DNA of 64,000 nt, from positions 110,744 through 174,743 of the forward strand of contig CAINJJ010000053.1 of NCBI GenBank assembly GCA_903849645.1, read 5' to 3'. Both the position numbers and the translations under genes were made by a program. The stretch comes from an uncultured Acidobacteriaceae bacterium (GTDB lineage Bacteria; Acidobacteriota; Terriglobia; Terriglobales; Acidobacteriaceae). This document shows, piece by piece, positions 1-9,500 of the stretch; within the stretch, counting starts at the first letter, position 1; every line of letters begins with the position of its first letter. The notes under the pieces were generated by a model. That model was given only the letters and a program-made list of their open reading frames with translations. It searched no databases and had not been told where the DNA came from.

Positions 1-604
1 CAACGCAATCCACTGAAGATCGGCTTGGATCGTCAACTCTGTTGCAGTCCAAAATCTGGTTGTCGATTGCCGAAGGACGGGTTCTGGGAAGGAGGTCGCC
101 AACCCGGAAACGACTCATCCCCATTCACCAACACAAAGCACTCCATCCTCAAATGCCACTCGTGAATTGCCCGACCCATTCTCCCCTCCAACCCCAGACC
201 CTTGCCCACTGAAAATTTGCCCCCCAACTTTGCATATCGTTACTACCGTTTGGCGCTCAATCCGGCAGCGTTCGGATGGGTCGCGTCTCGATGCGGCCTG
301 GGCAGCAGAGTGCCATGCAGGCAGCCTCGGTCTCCATGCAGGCAACAGCGGTTTTCCGCGCTGTAGGCGCAGCGCTTGTTAGCTCCACGCTTCAGCGTGG
401 GGTCGCCGACACCAAAAAGATCCCGGAGTCCCGGAGGGACGGCGCTTTCCTCCCGCCCCCCAGGAAGGCCGGAACGACCTTCTCATCGCCGCCCACACGA
501 TGGCCACACCTTCTCTCCCCTGCCCTGTCCAATACAACACAGGCCGGCGCCCAAATCGGCATAGTCTGGAAGACAGAGGTAAACGACGATTGAAACCAAC
601 CAGC
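1..604. other. gene-poor left edge
   Basis: I see no convincing gene here. The open frames are short, overlap one another on both strands and have no recognisable protein content. A palindromic repeat lies at about 385-445. The far left could hold the untranslated end of a gene outside the window. Confidence 0.5.
385..445. repeat. palindromic intergenic repeat (CCACGCT/AGCGTGG type)
   Basis: The unit starts with a 7-bp perfect inverted repeat, CCACGCT-tc-AGCGTGG, at 385-400. A second imperfect palindrome, GTCCC-gga-GGGAC, follows near 427-439. This pairing resembles short REP-like intergenic elements common in Acidobacteriota chromosomes. No second copy of this exact family was found in the window, so the family assignment is inference. 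Confidence 0.5.
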
Positions 605-1318
605 ATGCAGCAGGCAGTCATCAACGCAACCATCGGAATCTCCCTGCTCGCCGGCCTGACCTCCGCTGCCATCGCGCAGCAACCCGACTCCGCCGCCGTC
701 GTCCAGCACATTGACGCCGCGGTTCAGGCGCGCGTTGACTCCATCGCCGGCTACACCGCGACCGAACACTATGCGGTCTTCAGGAACAACGATGAAAGCC
801 ACCCCGTCGCTGAAATGACCGTCAAGGCGGTCTACCGCAAGGATGCGGGCAAGACCTACACCCCCATCGCGCAGAGCGGCTCCGAGATCATCCGCAACAC
901 CCTGCTCAGCTCCATCCTCGACCGCGAGACCCACATGAGCCAGCCCGGCGTGAGGGAAGGCGCATACGTCACCTCGGCCAATTACGAGATGGAGTGGCAG
1001 CCCAATCTGAGGGAAGACGCCGATGGCCGCAACTGCCTCGTCGTCAACATCACCCCCCGGCACACCGCCCCCTATCTCTTCAAGGGCTCCATCTGGGTCG
1101 ATGCCGGAAATTACTCCATCGTGCAGTTCCACGGCACCGCTACCAAAAGCGCTTCCATTGTCACCGGACCGGCGGAGATCACGCGCCAGTACGCCCTCAT
1201 CAGCGGCTTCCCCATGGCCATCCACGCCCGCGCCCTCTCCAACAGCTTCCTCTTCGGTCCCACCGTCATCAAAATCGACTACTCCGACTACCAGATCGAA
1301 CTGCGCCCCACGCCTTAG
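605..1318 (+). CDS. secreted protein of unknown function
   Basis: A 237-residue protein. The ATG at 605 is preferred over the in-frame ATG at 500, because the protein then starts directly with a signal peptide: a hydrophobic run around residues 7-22 ending in an AIAQQ-type cleavage site. The mature part has alternating beta-type segments such as GSIWVDAGNYSIVQFHGTA and ends in a strand-like KIDYSDYQIEL. This fold pattern recalls the outer-membrane lipoprotein-sorting/RseB-like beta-sheet proteins that acidobacteria encode in many copies, but no catalytic motif is visible. It probably acts in the periplasm. The gene stands alone, 45 bp before a putative metal transporter. Homology is suspected from pattern only. 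Confidence 0.75.
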   Translation: MQQAVINATIGISLLAGLTSAAIAQQPDSAAVVQHIDAAVQARVDSIAGYTATEHYAVFRNNDESHPVAEMTVKAVYRKDAGKTYTPIAQSGSEIIRNTLLSSILDRETHMSQPGVREGAYVTSANYEMEWQPNLREDADGRNCLVVNITPRHTAPYLFKGSIWVDAGNYSIVQFHGTATKSASIVTGPAEITRQYALISGFPMAIHARALSNSFLFGPTVIKIDYSDYQIELRPTP

Positions 1319-1363
1319 ACAACCGCAGCCAAACCTGACCGGTTCTGCTCTATACTTGGCTGT

Positions 1364-2131
1364 GTGACACCTTTGCTCGGCGACTGGAAACTCGATGCCG
1401 CCCTTGGCTCCTGCCTGCTGCTTGGGCTGCGCCACGGCTTCGACTACGATCACCTGGCCGCCATCTCTGACATCACGGCCGTGCAGCGCAACTGGCGCAG
1501 TGGCCTGCGCCTGGGCATGACCTACGCCCTGGGACACGCCTTTACCGTGGCCGCCCTCGGCATCGCCGTCCTTGAGTTGCATGTGGGCCTGCCCGAGGGG
1601 CTGGACCACTGGACCGAGCGCCTCATCGGCCTCACCCTGATCGTGCTCGGCATCGGCGTGGTGGCCGGCATCCTCCGCCGCGACGCCCACGGCCACACCC
1701 ACAGCCGCATCGAGAGCCGCCTGGCCATCGCCATCAACGGCGTGCTCTGGCTGGCCTGGCAGGTCAGCCGATGTTGGAACCCCCTTGCCCCCCGGCCCCG
1801 CCGTTTTCAGTGGATGTACAACGGCAAGTCCGTTTTTGTCATCGGCATCCTCCACGGGGTGGGCGCCGAGACCCCCAGCCAGCTCGCCCTCTTCTTCCTC
1901 ACCGCCAACCTTGGCGGCGCATCCCGCGGCATGATGGGCCTGGCTGCCTTCTCCATCGGACTGGTCGCCATGAACGCGCTCATGACCGCCACCATGGGCG
2001 GCGCATTCCGCGCCACTGGCCACCATCCCCGCCTCTTCCACCTCATCGCCTGGACCGGGGCCGCCTACAGCTTCATCATCGGCGTCATCTTCCTCTTCGG
2101 CATCTCTGACCGCCTCCCCGCCCTGGGCTAG
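1364..2131 (+). CDS. NiCoT/UreH-like nickel-cobalt transporter family membrane protein
   Basis: A 255-residue integral membrane protein with about six to seven hydrophobic segments. Near residues 24-30 it has HGFDYDH, which fits the H-x4-DH metal-binding signature of the second transmembrane helix in nickel/cobalt permeases. A His-rich cytoplasmic loop (DAHGHTHSR) sits near residue 108, and a second conserved-looking patch, HGVGAETPSQ, near residue 164. The family moves Ni(II) or Co(II) across the inner membrane. The start is a GTG, and the upstream sequence has no strong Shine-Dalgarno. No urease or hydrogenase gene lies nearby, so substrate is not shown by context. The protein is shorter than typical HoxN (about 350 residues) and nearer UreH length. 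Confidence 0.7.
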   Translation: MTPLLGDWKLDAALGSCLLLGLRHGFDYDHLAAISDITAVQRNWRSGLRLGMTYALGHAFTVAALGIAVLELHVGLPEGLDHWTERLIGLTLIVLGIGVVAGILRRDAHGHTHSRIESRLAIAINGVLWLAWQVSRCWNPLAPRPRRFQWMYNGKSVFVIGILHGVGAETPSQLALFFLTANLGGASRGMMGLAAFSIGLVAMNALMTATMGGAFRATGHHPRLFHLIAWTGAAYSFIIGVIFLFGISDRLPALG

Positions 2132-2252
2132 TGGTCAACCCACTCAGTCCGCGCTTGGCTCCCTGCAATAGCCTTGCCCGTGATCCGTAAGCGTCCTGTC
2201 AAGCAAAGCACCATGCTGCGGGTACCTATTCATAATGGTGACTTACGTCACA

Positions 2253-2280
2253 TTGATTCACGAAAAATGACCCCTATTAT
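2253..2280 (+). promoter_or_regulatory. candidate sigma-70 promoter for the beta-barrel gene
   Basis: TTGATT (2253-2258) and TATTAT (2275-2280) are separated by 16 bp in an AT-rich patch of an otherwise GC-rich intergenic region, about 120 bp before the GTG start at 2402. Judged by eye against the sigma-70 consensus. Confidence 0.4.
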
Positions 2281-2401
2281 GTATCAAGAAAGTTACTTCT
2301 GCGCACAATAAGAAGCAGACGCTGCGGTTCAGCGCAAAGAGCCCGTCTTTCTCCCAGGGTGCTTTTCGCGCTTGCCGACCCCACTTTCGGAGGCAATCAA
2401 C

Positions 2402-3244
2402 GTGAAAATATGGCTCCTGAGGTTATCTTCCGCAGCTTTCCTCGCGGCGTCGGCTCTCATGGCTCAGTCCGGCCCCAACTCATCCAGCCTGCTGTCCTTT
2501 GATGCCCAGGCCGCGGACTCCTCCGCCGACCGCCCCTCTGACCGGACGGCACCTCCCCATTCGTTCAAGCCATTCACCCGCTATGCCATCGGAGCCGGGA
2601 TCTCCCCGCTCGGCGTCAACCTCATGGTGGCCACCAACATCGGCCGTAACTTCAACCTGCGCGGCACAGGCAACCTCTTTCAATACACGGTCAACAACAT
2701 CACCACCAACGGATTCAACGTCGACGCCAAGCTCAACCTCGCCTCCGCGGGCGCCTCGCTCGACATCTATCCCTTTGCCAGGCATGGACTGCGCTTCAGT
2801 CCCGGTGTTCTGTTCTATAACCAGAACTCGGCCGACACCACCTTCACCGTGAAGGGCGGCACCACGTTCACCCTCAACAGCGTCCAGTTCATCGCCTCGT
2901 CCACCAATCCCGTCACGGGCGTCGGCTCCCTGGGCCTTCACACGCAGAGTCCAGCCTTCACCGCGACCACGGGCTGGGGCAACGTCATCCCCCGCAGCGG
3001 CGGCCACTGGTCTTTCCCATTTGAAGTGGGTGTGGCCTTCATCGGCTCCCCGGCGCTGAACATTGCGCTCAACTCGGGGCAGGTCTGCAACGCCCAGGGG
3101 CAGGTGTGCATCGATGTAGCCACCGATCAGGTGCTGCAGGCAAATTTGCAGACGCAGATCGCAAAGTACAAGAACGACCTCGATCCGCTGAAGACCTACC
3201 CCATCGTCTCCTTTGGCATCGCTTACAGCTTCGGCGCGCGCTGA
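2402..3244 (+). CDS. outer-membrane beta-barrel protein
   Basis: A 280-residue exported protein. The GTG at 2402 is chosen because GGAGG lies at 2389-2393, 8 bp upstream; the in-frame TTG at 2372 lacks this. Residues 4-22 form a signal peptide ending SALMAQ. The rest alternates polar and apolar residues in strand-like runs (NFNLRGTGNLFQYTV, GLRFSPGVLFY) and ends in an aromatic-terminated strand close to the last residue (FGIAYSFGAR), as expected of a porin-like barrel. It lacks a recognisable enzymatic motif. It probably inserts into the outer membrane through BAM; cargo or role is unknown. The gene appears monocistronic, with its own candidate promoter at 2253-2280. Confidence 0.75.
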   Translation: MKIWLLRLSSAAFLAASALMAQSGPNSSSLLSFDAQAADSSADRPSDRTAPPHSFKPFTRYAIGAGISPLGVNLMVATNIGRNFNLRGTGNLFQYTVNNITTNGFNVDAKLNLASAGASLDIYPFARHGLRFSPGVLFYNQNSADTTFTVKGGTTFTLNSVQFIASSTNPVTGVGSLGLHTQSPAFTATTGWGNVIPRSGGHWSFPFEVGVAFIGSPALNIALNSGQVCNAQGQVCIDVATDQVLQANLQTQIAKYKNDLDPLKTYPIVSFGIAYSFGAR

Positions 3245-3271
3245 CCCGCGCGCCGCTGCGGACCTCTGCCT

Positions 3272-4099
3272 TCACCCGACCACATTCTCCAGCACCCCGA
3301 TCGGCTCGATCGCAATCCGGATTCTGTCGCCGCTCTGGAGCGTAAAGCTCGACGGTGGCACAATCCCGGTGCCTGTCATCAGGAAGCATCCATGCGGGAA
3401 CACGTTGTCACGAAAGAGCCAGTCCACCAGCACCTGCGGATCACGCTTCAACTCAGTGAGAGCCACTGATCCAGAGAACTCGGTCTGTCCCCGGCGGAGT
3501 ATCTCGATGCCGATCTCCGTCGTGCGCGGCAGCGCACCGGAGGCCACCAGAATCCCCGGCCCCAGAGCGCAACTGCCGTCGTAGACCTTGGCCTGCGGCA
3601 GGTAGAGCGGGTTCTCCCCCTCGATGTCCCTTGAGCTCATGTCGTTGCCTATGGTGTAGCCGATGATCTTGCCCGACGCACTTACCGCCAGGGTCAGTTC
3701 CGGCTCCGGCACGCTCCATGCGGCGTCTTTCCTGATCCGCACCGTGCCGCCCGTACCCACGGTCCGGCTCGCCGTCGACTTGAAAAACAGCTCCGGGCGC
3801 TCCGCCGAGTAGACCTTGTCGTAGAAAGTGCCCCCACCGGCATCTCTGGATTCCTCCATACGCGCGCCACGGCTGCGGATGTAGGTCACGCCCGCCGCCC
3901 ATACCTCCTGCTGCCCAATCGGCGCCAGCAGTTCCGCCGTCTCCGGCTCATCGACCGGCTCCTGCCTCGCGATGGCCACTGCCAGGTAGCGCTCCAGGTC
4001 GTCATGGACAAACAGCTCGTCCCACGCCAGTCCCTCGGCGCGATAGTGGCGCCCCCCCTGCTCAACCAGGCATCCTGTCTGCGTACGGTAGAGTTTCAC
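3272..4099 (-). CDS. fumarylacetoacetate hydrolase-family protein, AraD1/sugar-acid dehydratase-like
   Basis: A 275-residue protein of the FAH superfamily. The GTG at 4099 is chosen because GGAGG lies 10 bp upstream; an in-frame ATG at 4129 has no such site. The C-terminal half holds the family core: EPELTLAV supplies metal-ligand Glu residues, followed by [18 protein letters not shown] and a [12 protein letters not shown] stretch. That wording resembles 2-keto-3-deoxy-sugar-acid dehydratases (KdaD/AraD1 type) more than true fumarylacetoacetases, so a role in non-phosphorylative pentose or sugar-acid breakdown is likely, acting in the cytoplasm on a divalent-metal-bound keto acid. No pathway partner is adjacent, so the substrate stays open. 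Confidence 0.8.
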   Translation of the reverse strand: MKLYRTQTGCLVEQGGRHYRAEGLAWDELFVHDDLERYLAVAIARQEPVDEPETAELLAPIGQQEVWAAGVTYIRSRGARMEESRDAGGGTFYDKVYSAERPELFFKSTASRTVGTGGTVRIRKDAAWSVPEPELTLAVSASGKIIGYTIGNDMSSRDIEGENPLYLPQAKVYDGSCALGPGILVASGALPRTTEIGIEILRRGQTEFSGSVALTELKRDPQVLVDWLFRDNVFPHGCFLMTGTGIVPPSSFTLQSGDRIRIAIEPIGVLENVVG

Positions 4100-4260
4100 T
4101 GCCCTGCGACCTCCTGTTTCGCCCTTCATCCTACATCCCGCCACGCGCCTCTCTACAACGCGCTGACCCGCCTGCACTTACAAGATACCCACAGAAGCGC
4201 TTTGACAACCGGCACCGATTGCGCCATGCTAAAGCGAATAAAAGGCGAAATAAGGGCGAC

Positions 4261-5022
4261 ATGACCTCCGCTGCCGCACTCCGCATCCAGATCGAGCACT
4301 CCCTCCAGCATCGCTTCCCCGCGGCGCTCTCGCCCATGGCGCGCTCCACGCTCGAAACCGCCGCCACAGGCATTGCCGCGGTGGACGAACTGCTCCAGGG
4401 CGGCCTGCCGGTCGGCGCCATCAGTGAGATCACGGGCCCTGTCTCCTCCGGCCGCACCAGCCTGGCCCTGGCCTTCATCGCCCGCCGCACGGACGAAGAC
4501 AACGTCTGCGCCTGGGTGGATGCCGGTGATGCCCTGGACCCCGAGTCCGCCGCGGCCTCCGGCGTTGCCCTCTCCCGGCTGCTCTGGGTCCGCTGCCGCG
4601 ACACTGCCCCGCCCGCTCTCCGCAAGCCCTGGACCCGTCTCGACCAGGCGCTCCGTTCCACCGACATGCTGCTTCAGGCGGGCGGCTTCGCCTCTCTGGT
4701 GCTCGACCTGGGCGCAACCACGCCGGAGCAGGGCTGCCGCATCCCGCTTGCCACCTGGTTCCGCTTCCGCCAGGCTGCCGACCGCACCCGCTGTTCTCTT
4801 GTCGTCCTCGCGCAGGCATCCTTCGCCCAGTCGAGCGCGGCGGTCGTGCTTGACTGCTCACCGCTCCAGGCAAGGAGCAAAGGCGGCACCGTGCTGACCG
4901 GCTTTGACTACCAGGTGCAGCGCGGACGGCAGCGCTTCAACTCGGGCTCCATCAGCAGGCGCAAACCGCCGGCCTCCGTCTGGCAGGCAGCCACCGCCTG
5001 GGAAAGCGAGAAACGCGCATGA
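4261..5022 (+). CDS. imuA: ImuA, RecA-like mutasome accessory protein
   Basis: A 253-residue RecA/SulA-like protein and first gene of the imuA-imuB-dnaE2 error-prone translesion synthesis cassette. The ATG at 4261 follows an AGGG-type site; an upstream in-frame ATG at 4219 gives a basic tail not expected for the family. The core contains a P-loop-like segment GPVSSGRTS at about residues 59-67, in which the Walker A lysine is replaced by arginine, and a hydrophobic Walker B-like strand SLVLDLGA. In the mutasome ImuA bridges ImuB and the polymerase. The stop overlaps the imuB start (ATGA), so the two should be translationally coupled. DNA-damage (LexA) control is expected for the family, but I could not identify an operator. 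Confidence 0.85.
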   Translation: MTSAAALRIQIEHSLQHRFPAALSPMARSTLETAATGIAAVDELLQGGLPVGAISEITGPVSSGRTSLALAFIARRTDEDNVCAWVDAGDALDPESAAASGVALSRLLWVRCRDTAPPALRKPWTRLDQALRSTDMLLQAGGFASLVLDLGATTPEQGCRIPLATWFRFRQAADRTRCSLVVLAQASFAQSSAAVVLDCSPLQARSKGGTVLTGFDYQVQRGRQRFNSGSISRRKPPASVWQAATAWESEKRA

Positions 5023-6539
5023 CAAAGCCGCTCTACGCATGCATCCACGCCGCCGAGTTTCCCGCGCAGGCCTTGCTGCGCCTGCGCCCTGATCTTCTCG
5101 GCCAGCCGGTGGCCGTGTTGCAGGGTACCCCCCCCCTGGAAATTGTCTGCTCGCTCAACCGCCCCGCCCGGCTCAAGGGTGTAGACCTGGCCATGACCCG
5201 GCTGGAGGCCGAAGCCATCCCAGGGCTCCACCTGCTGGCGCGCTCGCTGGAGAGCGAGTCCGCCGCGCGCAGCGTTCTGCTGGAGTGCGCCGCGCATTTT
5301 TCTCCGCGCATCGAGGATGTGAGCCAGGCAAACGCCAGTTCCTGCGTCCTCGACATCGCCGGCAGCGAGCGGCTCTTCGGGCCTCCACCCATCCTGGCCG
5401 CCCGTCTCCGCGCCGCGCTTGCCGCCGTCGGGCTGCGCACGTCCATCGCACTCAGCGCCAACTTCCACGCCGCCCGCATCAAGGCCGCGGCCACCCGGGG
5501 CATTACCGTGATTGCCCCAGGGCAGGAAGCCGATTCCCTTGCCCGCCTGCCCGTCGCGCTGCTCGGCCTTGACATTGAGCAGCAGGAAACCCTGCTCCTC
5601 TGGGGCATTCGTACCCTCGGCGAACTGGCCGCCCTCCCCGAGCCGGAGTTGATTGCCCGCCTGGGGCAGCAGGCCGGCACGTGGCGCAACCTGGCCCGCG
5701 GCGCGCTCGCCCATACCTTCCAGCCCATGGAGCCCGCCTTCTGCCTGCGGGAGACCTGTGAGTTTGAAACGCCGGTCGAGCAGGCCGACTCGCTGCTCTT
5801 TACCGCCGCGCGCATGATTGATTGCCTCACCGCCCGTGCCGGAGCGCGCGCACTGGCCCTGGCCTCGCTCACCGTCCACATGGAGCTCACCGGAGGCCTG
5901 GTCTACCGCCGCGTGATGCGCCCGGCCATCCCCACCGCCGACCGCAAATTCCTGCTCAAGCTGCTGCAACTGGAGATTGCGGCGCATCCGCCGCAGGCCG
6001 CCATCCGCCGGCTCACTCTCACTGCCGATGCAGGCCAGTCGAGCAAAGTGCAACTGGGGCTGTTTGCCCCACAGACCCCCGAGCCTTCCCGGCTGGACGT
6101 CACCATTGCTCGCCTCAAGGCCATCGCCGGCCAGGACCGCGTCGGCTCACCGATTCTGGAAGATACGCATCGCTCCGGCGTCTTTCGCATGGAGAGCTTC
6201 GCCGTCGCACCATCGCAGGCCGCCTCCTCTTGCACCCCGGATGCAGCCCCTGCCCGCATGGCGCTCCGCCGCCTGCGCCCGCCGGTGGCTGTGCGCGTCG
6301 AGTTGCGCGATCTCAAACCCGTAGCCTTCCGCGACGCCGAGCGCCGCTATCGCGTAGCCGCCGCCTATGGTCCCTGGCAGGCAAGCGGCGCCTGGTGGTC
6401 TGCCGAGGGGTGGAACGTTGAAGAGTGGGACGTGCTGGCCGAATCTGCCGGCTCGACCGTCGCCTGTCTCCTCGTCCGCACCATGGAAGCGCGGGAAGAC
6501 GGCCGCAGCCTCTGGCAGCTTGAAGCCTTTTATGACTGA
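5019..6539 (+). CDS. imuB: ImuB, Y-family polymerase-like mutasome scaffold
   Basis: A 506-residue DinB/Y-family relative. The fold is recognisable: fingers/palm region to about residue 240, helix-hairpin-helix around 180-230 (LGIRTLGELAALPE), and a little-finger region to about 350. The acidic residues of an active Y-family polymerase are missing: the N-terminus reads YACIHAAEFPAQ where Pol IV has a DMD motif, and the second site reads SCVLDIAGSERLFG rather than SIDE. ImuB is therefore likely catalytically dead and serves as a scaffold that recruits DnaE2 and the sliding clamp. It overlaps imuA by 4 bp and dnaE2 by 8 bp. Frame, motifs and cassette order agree. Confidence 0.9.
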   Translation: MTKPLYACIHAAEFPAQALLRLRPDLLGQPVAVLQGTPPLEIVCSLNRPARLKGVDLAMTRLEAEAIPGLHLLARSLESESAARSVLLECAAHFSPRIEDVSQANASSCVLDIAGSERLFGPPPILAARLRAALAAVGLRTSIALSANFHAARIKAAATRGITVIAPGQEADSLARLPVALLGLDIEQQETLLLWGIRTLGELAALPEPELIARLGQQAGTWRNLARGALAHTFQPMEPAFCLRETCEFETPVEQADSLLFTAARMIDCLTARAGARALALASLTVHMELTGGLVYRRVMRPAIPTADRKFLLKLLQLEIAAHPPQAAIRRLTLTADAGQSSKVQLGLFAPQTPEPSRLDVTIARLKAIAGQDRVGSPILEDTHRSGVFRMESFAVAPSQAASSCTPDAAPARMALRRLRPPVAVRVELRDLKPVAFRDAERRYRVAAAYGPWQASGAWWSAEGWNVEEWDVLAESAGSTVACLLVRTMEAREDGRSLWQLEAFYD

Positions 6540-9500
6540 CGACGGGCTCTCTGAAAGCTATATCGAGCTCCACGCCGCCAGCGCCTTCAGCTTTCTGGCC
6601 GCGGCCTCTCAGCCCGAGGCCCTGGCCGAGCGCGCCGCCGGGTTGGAGATGCCCGCTCTCGCCCTGGCCGACCGCAACGGGCTCTACGGCGCGGCCCGCT
6701 TCCACACGGCCGCCAAACGCGTGGGCCTGCGCGCCCACATCGGCGCGGAGATCGCTGTCAGCTCCTTTGGCGCGCGTCTCACCCCACCTGGCTGGCTGCC
6801 CCACCAGCACCCCGCCGAGCCGCCGCGCATCGTTCTTCTCTGCGCCTCACAGATCGGCTATCAGAACCTCTGCCAGCTCATCACCCGCTTCAAGATGCGC
6901 GAAGCTACCAAGACCGAGGGTGCTGCTACCCTTGAGGACCTCGAAGAGTTCTCCGCCGGACTGATCTGCCTCACGGGCGGCGATGAAGGCCCGCTGGCCG
7001 CCGCGCTTGCTGGCCAGGGCCTTTCCGGAGCGCGCAAAACCGCGGAACGGCTGGCCGCCATCTACGGCCAAGGCAATCTTTACGTGGAGATCCAGCGTCA
7101 CCACGAACGCGACGAGGAGGCCCGCAACCAGTCCCTGCTAGACCTTGCCGCGTCCCGGCGCCTGCCCATCGTCGCCGCCAACGGCGTACGCCACGCCACG
7201 GACAAGGACCGCGAGATTCTCGACGTCCTCACCGCCATCCGCCACCATGTGCCGCTCGACCAGGCCGGGCGCCTGCTTGCCCGCAACAACGCCCGCGGCC
7301 TTCTCCCTGCCCGGCAGATGGCAGCCCTCTTCGCCGACCTGCCGGAAGCCCTCGCCAACACGCGCCTCATCAGCGACCGTCTCAGCTTCACGCTCGACAA
7401 CCTCGGCTACGAGTTTCCTCGCTATGCCGTGCCCGAGGGCGAGACCATGGACAGCTTCCTTGCCCGCCGCGTGGAAGAAGGCGTCCTCAAGCGCTACGGC
7501 TCACCCGCCAAGCGCAGCCTGCTCGCCAGGGCCCGCGCCCAGGTAGCCCACGAGCTCAAGCTCATCGCCAAGCTGGGCTTTGCGGGGTACTTCCTCATCG
7601 TCTGGGATCTCATCTGCTACTGCCGCCGACACGGCATCCTCGTGCAGGGGCGAGGCTCGGCGGCCAACTCCGCGGTCTGCTACGCCCTTGAAATCACGGC
7701 TGTCGATCCGGTCGGCATGGAACTGCTCTTTGAACGCTTTTTGAACGAAAACCGCGGCGAGTGGCCCGACATCGATCTCGACCTGCCCTCCGGAGAGCAT
7801 CGCGAGCAGGTCATCCAGCATGTCTATGAGCGCTACGGCCAGCTTGGCGCCGCCATGACCGCCAACGTCATCACCTACCGCGGCCGCTCCGCCGCCCGCG
7901 AGACCGGCAAGGCTCTCGGCTTTGACGAAGACCAACTGGCGCGCATCTCCTCGCTCGTAGGTCACTGGGAGTGGCGCGGCCCCGCCGACACCATGGCCAA
8001 CAACTTCCAGCAGGCGGGTTTCGACCTGCGCCATCCACGCATCGCCAGGTATCTGGACCTCTGCCAGCGCATGAAGGACCTGCCCCGCCACCTCGGCCAG
8101 CACTCCGGCGGCATGGTCATCTGCGCCGGCATGTTGAACCGCGTCGTGCCCCTGGAGCGCGCCTCCATGCCCGGCCGCTCCGTCATCCAGTGGGACAAGG
8201 AAGACTGCGCCGACATGGGCCTCATCAAGGTGGACCTGCTTGGCCTGGGTATGATGGCCGTCCTCAAGGACTCGCTGGAGCTGATCCCCCGCCACTACAG
8301 GAAGGAGATCGACCTCGCCGCGCTGCCCGAGGACCCGCTCGTCTACCAGACCCTCTGCAAGGCAGACACGGTGGGCATGTTCCAGGTGGAGAGCCGCGCC
8401 CAAATGGCCTCCATCCCCCACAATGCGCCCACACGCTTCTACGATCTGGTGGTGCAGGTGGCCATCATCCGCCCCGGCCCCATCGTGGGCAAAATGATGC
8501 ACCCTTATATGCGCCGCCGCCAGGGCAAGGAGGAGGTTACCTACCCTCACCCCTCGCTCGAACCCGTGCTCAAGCGCACCCTGGGCGTGCCGCTGTTCCA
8601 GGAGCAGCTGCTGCGCATGGCCATGACCGTGGCCAGCTTCACGGGCGCGGAGGCGGAGGAGCTGCGCCGTGCCGTCGGCATGCGCCGCTCCATGCAGCGC
8701 ATGAAGGACCTGGAAGGCCGCCTGCGCGATGGCATGACGCGCAACGGCATCGGCCCCGAGGCTCAGGACAACATTGTGCAGGGCATCAGCTCCTTTGCCA
8801 TGTACGGTTTCCCTGAGTCGCATGCCGCCAGCTTCGCCCTCATCGCCTATGCTTCGGCCTATCTCAAGGTGCATTATCTGGCGGCATTCACCTGCGGCCT
8901 GCTCAACAACCAGCCCATGGGTTTTTACTCCCCCGCCGTGCTCATCAAGGACGCCCAGCGCCACGGCCTGCGCGTCCGCCCCATCGATGTGCAGCGCTCC
9001 CAGTACCTCTGCATTCTCGAACCCACTGGAATAAATCTTTGGGAACAGCAGGAAGTGTCAGTGCACGACTTCAGTCGTGCCGGAAAGCAAACTGAAATGC
9101 CCGGGGCTTTAGCCCCTGAGGGAAGCCCTTCAGGCCTCTCCCTGCGCATCGGCCTCAATTACGCCAAGGGCCTGCGGCAGTCCTCCGCCGAAGCCCTCAT
9201 CGCTGCCCGCGATGCCAACGGCCCCTTCGCCTCAGTGGACGAGCTTGCCGCCCGCGTTCCGGAACTCAACCGCAGGGAGTTGGTGGCTCTCGCCTCCATC
9301 GGCGCGCTCAATACACTGGGCCAGGTGGACCACCGGCGCGACGCTCTATGGCAGGTCGAGCAGGCCGGACGGCCTTCCGGCCCGCTGCTGCGCGATGCGG
9401 CCCCCGCGCGAACCGCGGCCACGCCACTGCGGCAAATGGAGACCTCCGAACGGCTGGCCGCCGACTACGCAGGGACCGGCGTCACCACCGGCCCGCATCC

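Noticed and set aside
392..2041. Long minus-strand open frame of about 550 codons
   Set aside because: It runs opposite to two genes with real signal-peptide and membrane features, and its residues are low-complexity Gly/Ala/Asp/His/Val, typical of antisense frames in GC-rich DNA.
7501..8964. Minus-strand frame of about 490 codons opposite dnaE2
   Set aside because: The dnaE2 frame has all catalytic residues; the opposite frame is compositional noise.
9031..9140. Insertion in dnaE2 considered as an intein or a sequencing artefact
   Set aside because: It is only about 25-35 residues, lacks intein splice motifs (Cys/Ser start, HN end) and matches a repeat elsewhere in the window.
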